This document shows positions 45,560 through 55,995 of a stretch of 64,000 bases of DNA, piece after piece (positions within the stretch are counted from its first letter, which is position 1; every line of letters begins with the position of its first letter). Where the stretch lies: contig JARZZO010000003.1 in assembly GCA_030544215.1 (NCBI GenBank), positions 33,918,379-33,982,378 on the forward strand, given 5' to 3'. This stretch comes from Zantedeschia hybrid cultivar. Lineage: Eukaryota; Streptophyta; Magnoliopsida; Alismatales; Araceae. The notes under the pieces are model-generated. The model did no database searches. It saw only the letters and a list, made by a program, of their open reading frames with translations, and was not told the origin of the DNA. The position numbers were made by a program, and so were the translations under genes.

Positions 45560-46891
45560 TGTAGGTGCTGAAAAATTGCTCGTGTGATTAATGTGAAAAA
45601 CTATGTTGTTTAGGGTAAATTAACCTATTAAAAACAGAAACTAAAGTGAAGTGATCGCCAGAAACTTTTAACTAAAAAGCTTCAAAAGAAGTTTGATCGC
45701 CTACCTGTTTAAACGCGGAAGAATGAGTCCTTGGTTCCCCTCCTTCAGCCGGCTGAAGAAAGAGAGCCCTTTCTTGTTCTTTTGTTCTTGCTGTTGAATG
45801 TTGAGGATCGTCCAGAAGTTCTCCTGGCTTTGTGCTTGATTTCCCTCTTTTGATCTTTATGCCCAGTTGTTGTTGAGTGCAGCAGAGATAGAGAGACAGA
45901 AAAATAAAGAAGAAATATTGATGAGAATCTAAATAGAAATAATATCAAAGCTAACTATGATTATAAACATGTTTAAACAGCAACTCACTTGTTTAAATGA
46001 CTTTGAAACCCCTTTAGAACAGATGGGTTTTGGAAAATTAATGGCGTGGTGTGTGTTGTATGAAGTGAATATGAGAATAAAACTAATGAATGAAAATGAA
46101 ATTCAGATATGAAAAACTTATGCCCAGTCCAGTTGGTTGAAGCTTTGAAAAGATGAAGATCTTGAAGAAGGATGCCGACTTCTGGAAATGGCAGCGCTCC
46201 GGCGTTCCGACGTGGTTGCTCTGATCTCCAAATCGCTATAACGTTGTGGCTCAATAATTCTCTCTCTCTTTTTTTTTTAACTCTTGAAATAGGCAAGGTA
46301 TTTATAGGCATTTTTTGCGTTCGCGATTAACATAGAAAAATCTCGGATTTATCTACTTTAATCGACAGATAATTACTGATTAATTCATCTTTATCTGTAA
46401 TTGTCTAAAACGCGTCCACCATGGCTGACGCCTTTCAGATTAAATTAAGATAAGGATAAATATCCGGGAAAACTTATCTTTATCTTTATTAGCTAAAACG
46501 CGTCCACATGGGTAGACGTCTTTTACCCTAATTAAGATAAGGATAAACATCCGGAAGAGAAGTTAAAATAGCTTAGGAAACCTAAAACGCGTCGACCTTC
46601 ACAGACGCCTTTTAGCTAATAAATCAATTAATTAAAATTCAAATTTAAACGGTAAAATACGAATAAACTCTAAATAGCGTCTACATGGTCGACGCCTTTT
46701 AGACTTTCTTCATATTTTAACTGAAATTTGAGCTAAAATCAATTCAATTGATTAACTTAAACATGTCTGTTAAACCCGACACTCAAAAAGATTAATAAAA
46801 ATTAATTAATGATTAATTATCAGACCATTATGAGGCATTATTATATGATATGAAATTTACTCGAAATGACGTCAAAATTAGCGTGTCTACA
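45560..46891 (-). repeat. Element D 5' LTR
   Basis: 1332 bp, same length as the 3' LTR with about eight substitutions. On minus it starts TGTAGACACGC and ends CACCTACA. TATAAATA at 46306-46299 and the four palindromes at 46406-46701 lie at the same offsets as in the 3' LTR. Confidence 0.95.
46406..46701. repeat. Interrupted-palindrome block 11 (4 copies, LTR)
   Basis: Same four palindromes as in the 3' LTR at a constant offset of 18,429 bp. One arm shows a C-to-T difference (AGCGTCC versus AGCGTCT). Confidence 0.95.
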
Positions 46892-47081
46892 GTCAGGGCC
46901 GTACTCTCGTGGCCCAAAGCCAGCCCACGTGGCACAGGCTAAAGCGCGTCTGTATAGCTGGACGCCGTTTAAACCGCGTCGAGCCGGCTCGACGCGAATC
47001 AATACAGAGTCTCAGCCCCACTGGAGCCTGAACTACAGGGTCCAATCCCGAAAACCAGATCCGAAAGTCTCAGTCCTTACA

Positions 47082-47307
47082 CGAAGGGTCCGAAGATCTC
47101 GACCGTTGATCGTTCTCATCCGGATTCCCGCCTCTCAGCTCTCTGCACCAGGATCCGGGACACGTGGCACCCATCCGAGGGGATAGCCGAAAGGTCTCGG
47201 AATCTTGCCCATCGATCATCCCATTTCGAATTTGCCGCCACTCGGCTCATCATTCGAAAGACGGGACACGTGGCGCGCATCCGAAAGGGGGAGTACCGTA
47301 GGGTTTG
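47082..47307 (+). repeat. Family E tandem unit 2, right part
   Basis: Resumes unit 2 after solo LTR B2. CACGTGGC boxes at 47161 and 47267 (106 bp apart). Ends at GTACCGTAGGG, before unit 3. Confidence 0.85.
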
Positions 47308-48083
47308 TAGGTTGATGGCCCAAATTCAATCAATCGAGCGGGCCGGGCCTGTCTCACATTTAAGAATGATAGCCGACATTCGGCCTGCTGCATGGGCTGG
47401 ACCCATCTCGGCCCAGTAGATATTTGGGCCGCCGAGAATGGATGAATGCCGCTCGGCCCATCTTCGAATTGGGACTCGGCCCAGCTCATGGGCTTAGTTG
47501 GGTTTTGCCCCATCACATGGTCCCCTACTTTCGGCATGCTTTAAAAAGGTAAGATGCCGAGAGTACGTTTTGAATCCTTGCGGAAGAGTACCTAAAAAGG
47601 GGAGCAGTCGTCCTTAGTCGAGAGAAAATGACCTATCCTCGCAATCTGAAGATAACTCTCGTCCAAGACCAAGGGGTTGTGACCAATCCTCATAGATTGA
47701 AGATGACTCTCGTCCGAGACCGAGGTTGGCCCGAGTACTAAAACATTCTCTCGAGATTGGTGGCGCCAATTAAAGACGGCAATAATCTTGAATTTCCCGC
47801 CGAGCAGCATTCCGCGGGAAAAATTCCGAGACACGTGGCAAGCATCCAAGTTGGTAGCCGAAGGGTCTAAAGATCTCGACCGTTGATCGTTCTCATCCGT
47901 ATTCCCGCCTCGCAGCTCTCTGCACGAGGATCCAGGACACGTGGCACCCATCTCGGGGGATAGCCGAAAGGTCTCAGAATCCTACCCATCGATCATCCCA
48001 TTTCGAATTTGCCGCCACTTGGCTCATCATTCGAAAGACGGGACACGTGGCGCGCATCCGAGAGGGGGAGTACCGTAGGGTTT
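47308..48083 (+). repeat. Family E tandem unit 3 (about 776 bp)
   Basis: A full unit, from TGTAGGTTGATGGCC to GTACCGTAGGGTTT. CACGTGGC boxes at 47832, 47938 and 48044, spaced 106 bp, each in a shared context (GGGACACGTGGC-C-CATCCGAG). Its left part contains an uninterrupted version of the site into which B1 inserted. Confidence 0.88.
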
Positions 48084-48129
48084 CACAATCTCGGCCGTTA
48101 ATCGCCCATCATGCCCCCTTTCAGGGTCC

Positions 48130-48137
48130 TATAAATA
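48130..48137 (+). promoter_or_regulatory. TATA box downstream of the E array
   Basis: TATAAATA in the context CCTATAAATACCCGC, 47 bp after the last array unit and 335 bp before the ATG of the decayed accessory gene. The array therefore lies where a U3 or enhancer would be. Confidence 0.65.
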
Positions 48138-48464
48138 CCCGCTCTCCTGCTACAGAAGCTCATTTGCTTCCTTCCTCTCCTGTAGTCTCGGTGGCGGAAC
48201 TTCTCCTGAGCAATCCCGAGAGCATCTTGTTAGCCGAAGCTGGTCGAGAACATCTATTCGAGCGTCAAGGAGCCCGACAATGTCTAGTCGAGCGCTAGGA
48301 AACTCCTTAGTATGAGGGTAAGCCTCTGACTTGGCCTCGTCTTTTCGCGTTTCATGTCAAGCAGTCCTCTCTCTTGGAGTAGTTCGTCCTGCTCTTCTTC
48401 GAAACTAGTCCTTCCTTGCCCTTCCCTTTCGTCTCCGCTCTCCTTGAATTCTTTCACATCTTCG

Positions 48465-50689
48465 ATGGCGGATGAAGTCGCTTCAGCCCCTACTCCTTCT
48501 AAACCCGCCGGGACCTCGTAGCTTGAGTAGGCCGGGCCAACCAACCGGCCGGCCGAGCAGGTCTCGGACGTAGCCCCCTATCTCTGCAGTGAAGCGGTGC
48601 TGGAGATGTGAGAGAGTTACGACATCCCTGAATGGATCCACCTTATAAGAGGCCGGGACACCGTAAGGGTTAATACCCCTCGGCCAGGCTGTTTTTCCAT
48701 CTACGAGCATAGTTTCCAAGACAGCTTTCGGCTTCCCCTACATCCTTTCATCATAAAATTGCTTAACGCGTACACTCTGTCCCCATCCCAGTTCTTTCTG
48801 AATTCCTAGCGGACCGTGTACGGGTATCTCGCCCTTAGTAGAAAATTAGGCCATGTCCCTTCTGTAGACATTTTTTACTACCTCTTCAAGGTAAAGCTCC
48901 AGGAGAAGTCCTCTTGGTATTGCTTTACCACTCGGTCCAACCGAAGAATATTCTCTGAGAAGCCCTCATCCATCCATCATTGAAAGGAGGACTTCTTCTT
49001 CGTTATCCTCCCCGTAGGGGATAAGAGTGTCTGGCCCTTCCCCATAGAGTGGAAACCCTTGGCCGAAGGGGCTTCGGAGGCCCCCAAGCTAACCCGGGAG
49101 CAGCTTGCAAAGGCGCTGAAGATTATTGACGAATCCCCATCAATGTCAACAAACTTCTGAGTAATAAGAAATGGTTGATCCGCATGGGGACGTGGCTGAA
49201 TCCTTCAAAGATGCCAGCCCGAGAGGCTCCTTATCTTCCTCTTGTCGGAGTGACGGGGGCACCTGCCGAGACCGAGACTGCCGGGGCTGCCTTGGCACCG
49301 GGCGCGGTTGACGTGCCCGATGGCATGATCGACGTGTAGGACGTGTCCAACGATGAGGACAAGGCAGTTATTGCCGAGGGTAAGCCGGTCTTGCAATACC
49401 CGGCAATTGTGATTATGAACTACTCAGTTTAATGACTTAATCATTTTTCTTTGCTTTCTTCAGAAATGTCGACCGGTCTCAGTTCTCTTATAGACCGGAT
49501 CCAACAGCGATCGCCAGGCGGGCTCTGACTTTGGGTACCGTGCCGCAACCCACTCGAATACCTTCCTCGGTCCCTGCTCCTGCTGCCCATACCGCATCAT
49601 CCTTGGAGGGCGGCACGACCGCTGGGATCATGGAGAGGGACGGGAGAAGGGCAAGTCTACAGCTTGGGGACATGATTAAAGGAAGGCCGGCAAGGAGGCG
49701 GATCGCCAAGCAAAGAAGATAGTGGCGAACCACGACGTGCCACTCTCGGCCAACTCTCCTCCGCCTCTGTCCCAGCCCGAGTCTATCTCGGTTGCTAGGA
49801 CCACAGTATCCTGGCCTTTCGGCCCAACCGGGACCCACATGTCCTGGGAATATGGACACGGGCCATGGCGCCCAGAGACGGGCGTGTTAGCGAACGACTC
49901 TTTGGAGGACTCTGCCACTTGCCTGTGGCTAGCCCAGGGGAACATTCTTCCCGTGGCTGTCGACGAGTTGAGGATCATCTCCACCGAAGGCCTCACTGCG
50001 TTGTGCGTGTGCCATGCTATCCAGGTGAGGGGACCTCAGCTCAGCAACTTTGGTCTTCTATGTTTTGGCTGAAAGAGTTCTAATCCTCTAATTATTTCTT
50101 TCTTCTTTTAGCCCTCGGCCATTTGCACGACCCTTGCCCGGTGCTACGGCCACGTCCAGGAGAAGCTTAAGGATGTGGATGCGGCGGCGGATCACCTGGT
50201 TGCCGGAAAGGCGGCTTCAGTGAAGCAGGACCAGGAGAGCAATATTGATGCTCTTCTAGGAATGAACGCTTGGCTAGGGGTCGAGATGTCCCAGCAGAAG
50301 GAAGCGGCGCGTCTGGCGGCTGAAGCCAAGGATAGGGCCGAGAAGGAATCGACCGAAATGCGCGGAGAATTAGATGCGCTCCGGGCCAAGCTGACTGAGA
50401 GGGACGAAGTGCTGACCCGGAAGGATGAAGCCTTCGCTCGCCTCCAAACGGAGCGCGAAGAAGAAACTGTGCAGCTTATCGAGGCCCTGGAGGTGGACTT
50501 AACGGGGTTTGGCTATCCCTCAAAATTGGAGGGGAACGAAGTGCTGGAGTGATGGCGTGGCCTTAAAGTCGAGAAGCTTCCGACTGCTCAAGAGGTCTCA
50601 CCTTCACCCAACCATGCCGCGTCTCCTTCAACTCCTATGACTTCGGGAAATTCCCTCCTTAGTTTGGACGAGGGGGAGTTGACCGAATA
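48465..50689 (+). pseudogene. Family E accessory gene, decayed (putative gypsy-type transposon protein)
   Basis: Begins MADEVASAPTPSKPAGTS, then a stop. The frame continues with YDIPEWIHLIRGRDTVRVNT, GCFSIYEHSFQDSFRLPL and HPFIIKLLNAYTLSP, typical of the plant family called putative gypsy-type transposon (Pfam Transposase_28, from memory). At least six in-frame stops occur before 49000, several at positions where Arg or Trp codons would be expected. The 3' part (50175-50552 and beyond) is an Arg/Glu/Ala coiled coil, and the last open segment ends SLDEGELTE at 50687-50689. The N-terminal globular part plus C-terminal coiled coil matches the layout of the PMD-like gene of element D. Likely an accessory gene of another large retrotransposon; no gag-pol remains. 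Confidence 0.75.
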
Positions 50690-52182
50690 ATTTTGTTTTC
50701 CATACTTTTTGTAATCGGCGAGCCGGGGCATGTCCCGGCTCCCTTTTTGTATCTGTCGATGCCTTTTGCAATGCCGCCTTCTAATATATAAAAGTACCTC
50801 TTTTCAAGAATTGCCTCAAATATTGTCTCGGAATTTTGACTCTTATTCTTCGCTTTTTGTCGAGGGCAATTTCTGGGACTTCGTAGAATTCCTTCTGATA
50901 TGATTCGCATAGAGTTCAAAATGTGCCGCTCTCGGTACCGTTTGTATGGCCGAAGCCACTTTCGAGTATTGGCTTGATTTTTGTAAAGAACTTTGTAGTT
51001 AAATGTGCTTAGGTGTGAGTAGTAACGAGATGGGTAACCTCCCGATAAGTTTCTGCTATGGAATCAATTACTTCTAACAGGGACAAACCGTGGAGCCCAC
51101 GGGTCAAAGTAGACAATATCTTGATGATGGAGTACAGGATGTTACATTTAGTTATATTTTAGAGAAACCATTAATTTATATAAAATATATAATTTTACTT
51201 ACTAAATAGGAAAAAATCAATTTAAAACAACATATTATATATGTATGACTCAAGACAATTAAATCCGACTCGATGCATGTCAAAAGGTTGGACTCATCCA
51301 AATATGAGTTAGACTCGCACGAGTCGACACAATCCAATATGATAAGACAAATCATGTCAAAGACCACGCTCCTTTGTGAACCTCGCCACCCAGATTGCAC
51401 TTGACGTTCTGACAACCCTAACATGCGCTGGTTTTAAGGCAGCATGTATCATCTAGCTCGTGCCAGCTATTAGGTATGTGCATCTATCCTGGATTGCTGG
51501 CATGGCTATGGGTTAGGGGATCGTGTTGCGGTCGAAAATGTCCTATGGACCTAACTCTCTGGGCCTTTATGTGCCTATAGACACATGAGAGGGTGAGATG
51601 TAGTTGCACCTCCCCATCTATTCATGGGCATACAAAGGCCTAGGAAGATAAGGGGCACATCTTGTTCATTTCCACAGATAACACCAAAACTATTGCACCC
51701 CATTTTCAACTCAGTGAAGATAAGTCTACTAACTATCTTGAGAGGGAAGAAAGAAGGACAAAGCTATGCAATGAAATGAAGGATAATTACAACCTTGAGA
51801 ACAAGTCAACAAAGACCATCGATCAAATAGGCCCTAGTATGTTATTGGGGGTAAATCATCCAACAATCAAGTTAGCCAACAGGGATTCAGAGCACGTGAT
51901 ATTTTTAAAGGGTCGTGATTCGGGAATAGTGGTCTTTTTTTGGTTTAGTTCATATTTTTTGTCTCAGAGAATGAGATATTTTTAAAGGGTCGTGATTCTT
52001 GAATAGTGGTCTTTTTTTCGCTTAGTTCATATTTTTTGTCTCTCTTCTCCCTACATAGATTGGGGTGTGGGGGAGGTGTTAGTTAGAGCACATTCAAATT
52101 TTTCGAAATGGGACTAAAGTTGTATCATTGACATGGCAAATCCAAGCATACAGGTCCTTACGCCACTTTTCAATTCATATAG
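50690..52182. other. Element E tail and AT-rich intergenic DNA
   Basis: No supported gene. Probable 3' UTR of the E pseudogene to about 51130, then AT-rich DNA with a 77-bp tandem duplication at 51898-52051. Confidence 0.45.
51898..52051. repeat. Two tandem copies of a 77-bp unit
   Basis: TTTTTAAAGGGTCGTGATTC to TTCATATTTTTTGTCTC occurs twice with a period of 77 bp (offset 51901 to 51978) and few differences. Confidence 0.9.
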
Positions 52183-52321
52183 GCCATGTTTGATTGCGGT
52201 TTAGCCCGCGATTATCCCGAGGTTATCTAGTTTTTTGGTTTGAAATGAGGGGTAATGTACACGGGTTAAAAGTGGGTTAATCCCGGTATAACCAGGGTCT
52301 GTCCCGGGCCAACCCATCCCA

Positions 52322-54048
52322 ATGGTTTCGGCGGGATACGGGTTATCACGCATTCACGTGCCCTTTCGCATTGTTTCCGAGGCGCTCTGTGACGCGTCTC
52401 ATCTTCCTCCCTACGCGCGGCGCTGCTCTGGCGACCATCGACCGTCTGCTCGCTCTCTGGCCACCACCTCTCCTCTTCCTCTCTGGCTCCGAGGCGCTGC
52501 TCTGCCGACCGTGGAGGCGTTGCTCCTGCGTACCCGCTATCCGCCGCTGGCTTCGACGCGCTTCTCCTTCGCGAGAAGGCTCCGCCTTCCCCCCGTTCGT
52601 TCGTGGTCTTCTCCGTTCTATGCATACCATCCGGCTGTCATAAAAGATCTATCAGGTTCGTCTTCTCCCCTTTCTTTGGCCGCTCGAGGCCGCCATCGTC
52701 CTGTCCCCTCCCCCTTCATGAACTCGTGTTCCGAGCGCACTGGGCATGGAGAACATATGGGTTCACCTCGGGTGCCTGTCTCTCGTCCTTTCCCTTCCGA
52801 TGGCTTGGTTGTTCCGTGCGCCTCTTCCTATATCTATGGTGGTTCAACCATGGCGGTTTCAACGGGAGAAAACGATATCTTTGATTGCGGCAACCACTGC
52901 GTTCACCAACATCCATTCTGTTCGAACTCCCACATTTGCGACCATCTCTTCTTCTACGAGCATCGTTTGTTTCCTCCTTTCTGGACCGTAGACCGTCATC
53001 CAAAGCACAGGTAGGTTTTTCAAACTCAGATCTGCAGAGGAGGATTTTGTTCACAAACCTCCCGATCTTCTCCTTTCCATGTGTTCGTGTAAAAGTTAAT
53101 TTTTTTTTTCTTCTTAGCCTTTACGTCCAACTTATTCTTGCAACCGTTGTGATCTGGTAAAACGTTATTGTTCGTGCGTGTTCTTGCAATCCGTAAGTCA
53201 TGTGTTTATATTTTTAATGGAGTTTGTTTAGATACGGTTTCATACATCGAATTCTGATTTGTACGGTTTTTGTTCTTTTCAACCTATCCTACTGTCACAG
53301 ATGATGACCAAAGCTATGTTGTCGGTGTTTATTAGTTCATGTGCTTTTGGTTGTCTGATTAGCTTGAAAATTTTCATATTAATTATTTTAGGTTCCTGCC
53401 CGTATACCTATTTTATTTATTTTGTTTCGGAAGGATTTCGTACATGCTTGCTTGTTCTTTCCAGCCTTTTTTACTGTCACAGATCCTGACCAAAATTTCA
53501 CATTTGTTGATTATTAGTTCGTACGGTTGTTGTTCTGTCATTTGCTTGAAAATATACATATGAATTGATTTAGGCCGGTTAATTTAGGTTTGTCCCCCTA
53601 TAGGTATTTTTCATACATACAATCCTTATTCTTGCAATCCTTGTTCTTCCCGGCCTACTTTACTGTCACAGATGATGGCCAAAATATCAGTTTTGCTGAT
53701 TATTAATTCCTGTGATTTTTGTTGTCGGATTTGCTTCAAAATTTTCAGAAGAATTAATTTAGGTCTATCCTCCTAAAGCCATTTAAGTCAGTGAGTGGCT
53801 CTATGCTGGCCTATGTTCGAGTGATCTATTTTCATGCATGCTTGGTTACCCAATCTCATTATACATGTTGTATGACTACTCACATGTCAACTGTAGGTGT
53901 GATTTACGTTCGCATCCGTCAATTGTCAGGATGTCTCAGTCAGGTAAAAACATAAACTTATGTATACAACCACTTTCCACTTAGATTTTCTATATGCATG
54001 GCATGCATACATCCTGTCCTACATCCTGTTCTATTGTACTAACCCTAA
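52322..54048 (+). other. 5' region of the Harbinger element
   Basis: A GC-rich, CpG-rich block (52380-52830), open in several frames on both strands, then AT-rich sequence. CTACTTTACTGTCACAGATG-like phrases recur near 53285, 53465 and 53655. No frame resembles a known protein, so it is read as leader or promoter. Confidence 0.4.
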
Positions 54049-54069
54049 ATGTTGTACCTTGCTTCCTAC

Positions 54070-55237
54070 TTGAATATGTTAGAGTCGAGAGGGAAGCCTC
54101 GGGTCAGTAATTGGACCCCCCGTCTAGTTAACTTATTAGTGGATCAATACCATAAACATCATTGCCATCAGGGGACTTTCAAAAAGCATGTTTGGACCGA
54201 GATCAGGTCCCCTTTAATGAAGCCACACATCTCAATATGGATCAGGACAATTTGTCCAATCGTTGGAAGAATATTAAGAGAACTTACCGAGAGTATCTAC
54301 AATTGATAGATCGTAGTGGTTGGGGTTGGGATGACACCACCAATATGCCCATCCCTTCTGACAATGATGGATGGGAAGATGCTATTGCGGTATGTGCGTA
54401 GACTCCCACAATTTCAATATTTCGACCTAGTACTTGTGTAAAAAAAAACAGCACCTGATTTTTTTTGTCTTTTTTGCACAATCAAATCCTAAATACAAGG
54501 TATTCTTTGGAAAGCCGTTTGAGTTGAAAGCGGAGTTGGATCTCATATGTGGGAAGAGCACGACTCGGGGGAGTCTATTCTTCGGTTCAAATCAAGTTGT
54601 TGATCTTGAACGTAAGAGATCCTTTGGTGACGATGAGGAGAGCCGTACACCGATACGGCCACGGCCAGAACCAATGCCACACCCACATACACAACCGGAG
54701 CCACATACACAGTCACAGTTTAGTGCCATGGGGGTAGATTCTTTTGGCGATGAGTTTAATCCTTTCAACTTGTCGGCCTCTCAACGTCAATCTTTCTCCG
54801 ATCTGTTAGGAGAGGACACTCCTCCTACACGTCACACTCCACAACCAACAGTCCCGACCGATGATGAAGCAATCTCCCCTGCTAAGAGACGAGCCACTCC
54901 TTATTTGTCTACAGGAGGAAAGAGGCGTTGCAAAAGTATTGACTATGCATGTGACTCGTTGAGGGAGTACACTGCTGTTAACAAAGAGAGGCTGAAAATG
55001 CGTGAACTGTTGAGCCCTCATTCATCATCACAAGCGTATGCCCACGAGGAGCAGGCAGTTCGAGAGTGTATACTTAAGTTGAAATCTCTGCCGGGCTTTA
55101 CTCGTGAATTACTTTACAGTGGAGCTGGTCTCTTTATGGAGCCAAAGAATCGGGTGGTCTTCTTGGCACTAGATGACGAGGACAAGTTGGGATGGATCTG
55201 CCACCAGATTAAAATTGCACCTGCACCACCCCAGTGA
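54070..55237 (+). pseudogene. Harbinger Myb/SANT-like accessory protein, frameshifted
   Basis: The first exon starts MLESRGKPRVSNWTPRLVNL and carries a Myb/SANT-like helix (LLVDQYHKHHCHQGTFKKHVW). Near 54200 the family match jumps to the next frame (FNEATHLNMDQDNLSNRWKN), implying a 1-bp indel. A probable intron starts at GTATGTGC (about 54391). The second exon resumes with NPKYKVFFGKPFELKAELDL and runs through a Pro/His-rich linker to the stop at 55237. In PIF/Harbinger elements this protein binds the transposon ends and carries the transposase to the nucleus. Confidence 0.82.
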
Positions 55238-55450
55238 TATTGCTATGACCTTATGTGACTGTTATTTGTATTATGTTGTGACACTTTTCCCTATTTTGGA
55301 CATGCTATGTTTGGGAGCAGTTGTAGGACTATTATGTTTATTGCTTTCTATTTTCTTGCATGCTGTGTACTGTACTCTCCTATGTTAAATTACACGAAGT
55401 CCTATTTTATTCTACATGCCTTTATTGCAGGATATTGAGTATCTCCAGAA

Positions 55451-55807
55451 ATGGGCAAGTATAAATGTTATGTAGTATGGGTTGGGCGCTGCCCAAGTGT
55501 GTACTACAGTTGGGCTAAGTGCTATGCCCAAGTAAATGGTTATCCAGGTGCCAGGTTTAAAGGTTTCACATCAATGGAAGATGCAAACGATGCATTTGGG
55601 GGTACCGTAGCTGAGAGTTCTATTCCTCCTTTAGTGGAAGCATGCACCGGTGTTACGGCACCTCATCTGCCTCAAACAATGGAGATGAATCCCACATCCG
55701 TACGAATGCGGAATGTCGTTGTCGTCTCTATTTGCATCATGTTACTAATCTTGCTGTTGTTATTCTTAATTTTGGTTGGCCTAGTGATTTTATTAGCCCG
55801 TGCATAG
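55451..55807 (+). CDS. RNase H1-type hybrid-binding (viroplasmin) domain with C-terminal membrane segment, 118 aa
   Basis: Intact short ORF between the Myb-like and transposase ORFs, same strand. The N-terminal half (KYKCYVVWVGRCPSVYYSW, AKCYAQVNGYPGARFKGF) matches the small domain that precedes RNase H1 and forms the caulimovirus viroplasmin fold, which binds RNA/DNA hybrids. No RNase H catalytic domain follows. Instead the chain ends in a strongly hydrophobic run (VVVVSICIMLLILLLLF onwards, about residues 88-115), a predicted transmembrane or tail-anchor helix. A possible 3' splice site (TTGCAG at 55430) precedes it, so it might be spliced to the upstream ORF. Function in the element is unknown; it may also be an unrelated host sequence captured by it. 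Confidence 0.75.
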   Translation: MGKYKCYVVWVGRCPSVYYSWAKCYAQVNGYPGARFKGFTSMEDANDAFGGTVAESSIPPLVEACTGVTAPHLPQTMEMNPTSVRMRNVVVVSICIMLLILLLLFLILVGLVILLARA

Positions 55808-55995
55808 ACGCCTGCATGGTGTCTTGTTATGTTATCATGTTTTCATGTCTTCATGCTGCACTGTTCTCTACTTTCTTCTTTGTAATGTAAGTTCTATATG
55901 TTAAAGACATTACTCTTAATTGTTATCCGAATTATATTTACTTTATTTGCTTTACACCTTGCCTATGCCTATAATTTAGTGGCAACGAATTTGAG

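Larger units (their letters stand above)
27131..46891 (-). mobile_element. Element D: 19.76-kb Tat-type Ty3/gypsy retrotransposon with antisense genes
   Basis: Complete element with TSD GTCAG (27126-27130 and 46892-46896) and two 1332-bp LTRs (27131-28462 and 45560-46891). They differ at about eight positions by eye, so insertion is recent. The element reads on the minus strand: leader 45559-44422, Gag-Pro 44421-39898, RT/RNase H 39901-37652, a broken second RNase H, and integrase to 36032. The arm between integrase and the 3' LTR (28463-36031) carries two spliced genes on the opposite strand. Dual RNase H domains, large size and accessory ORFs point to the Tat lineage. The only primer-site candidate is TGGCGATCACGGTGGGAC, 7 nt inside the 5' LTR on minus. 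Confidence 0.95.
24760..47081. mobile_element. Solo LTR B2 (family B), split by element D
   Basis: Starts TGTAACGACCCG and ends AGTCCTTACA, with a perfect TSD CGAAG at 24755-24759 and 47082-47086. Without element D it is about 2.56 kb (24760-27130 plus 46897-47081). It is longer than B1 partly because it has four rather than three 112-bp palindrome repeats and a local duplication around 25372-25530 (GAGACCAAACAGTAACCCCT twice). No internal domain, so a second solo LTR of the same family. Confidence 0.9.

Noticed and set aside
45745..46311. Minus-strand frames of 67 and 108 aa, identical to those at 27316-27882
   Set aside because: They lie in the two LTRs of element D and downstream of its TATA box (R/U5 region); no independent evidence for coding.
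13378..47001. CRISPR-like array (conserved repeats with variable spacers)
   Set aside because: The variable 10-bp core lies inside a dyad, spacing between units is irregular, and this is plant nuclear DNA. It is an interrupted palindrome, not a repeat-spacer array.
13378..47001. Palindromes as tiny MITE insertions
   Set aside because: No constant target-site duplication next to the arms, and the core differs in each copy, unlike copies of one element.
49205..50083. Several overlapping frames on both strands (63-123 aa)
   Set aside because: Fragments and shadows of the decayed family E accessory gene.
52322..53014. 230-aa frame at the 5' end of the Harbinger element
   Set aside because: A GC-rich block open in several frames on both strands; no recognisable domain. 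Kept as leader.
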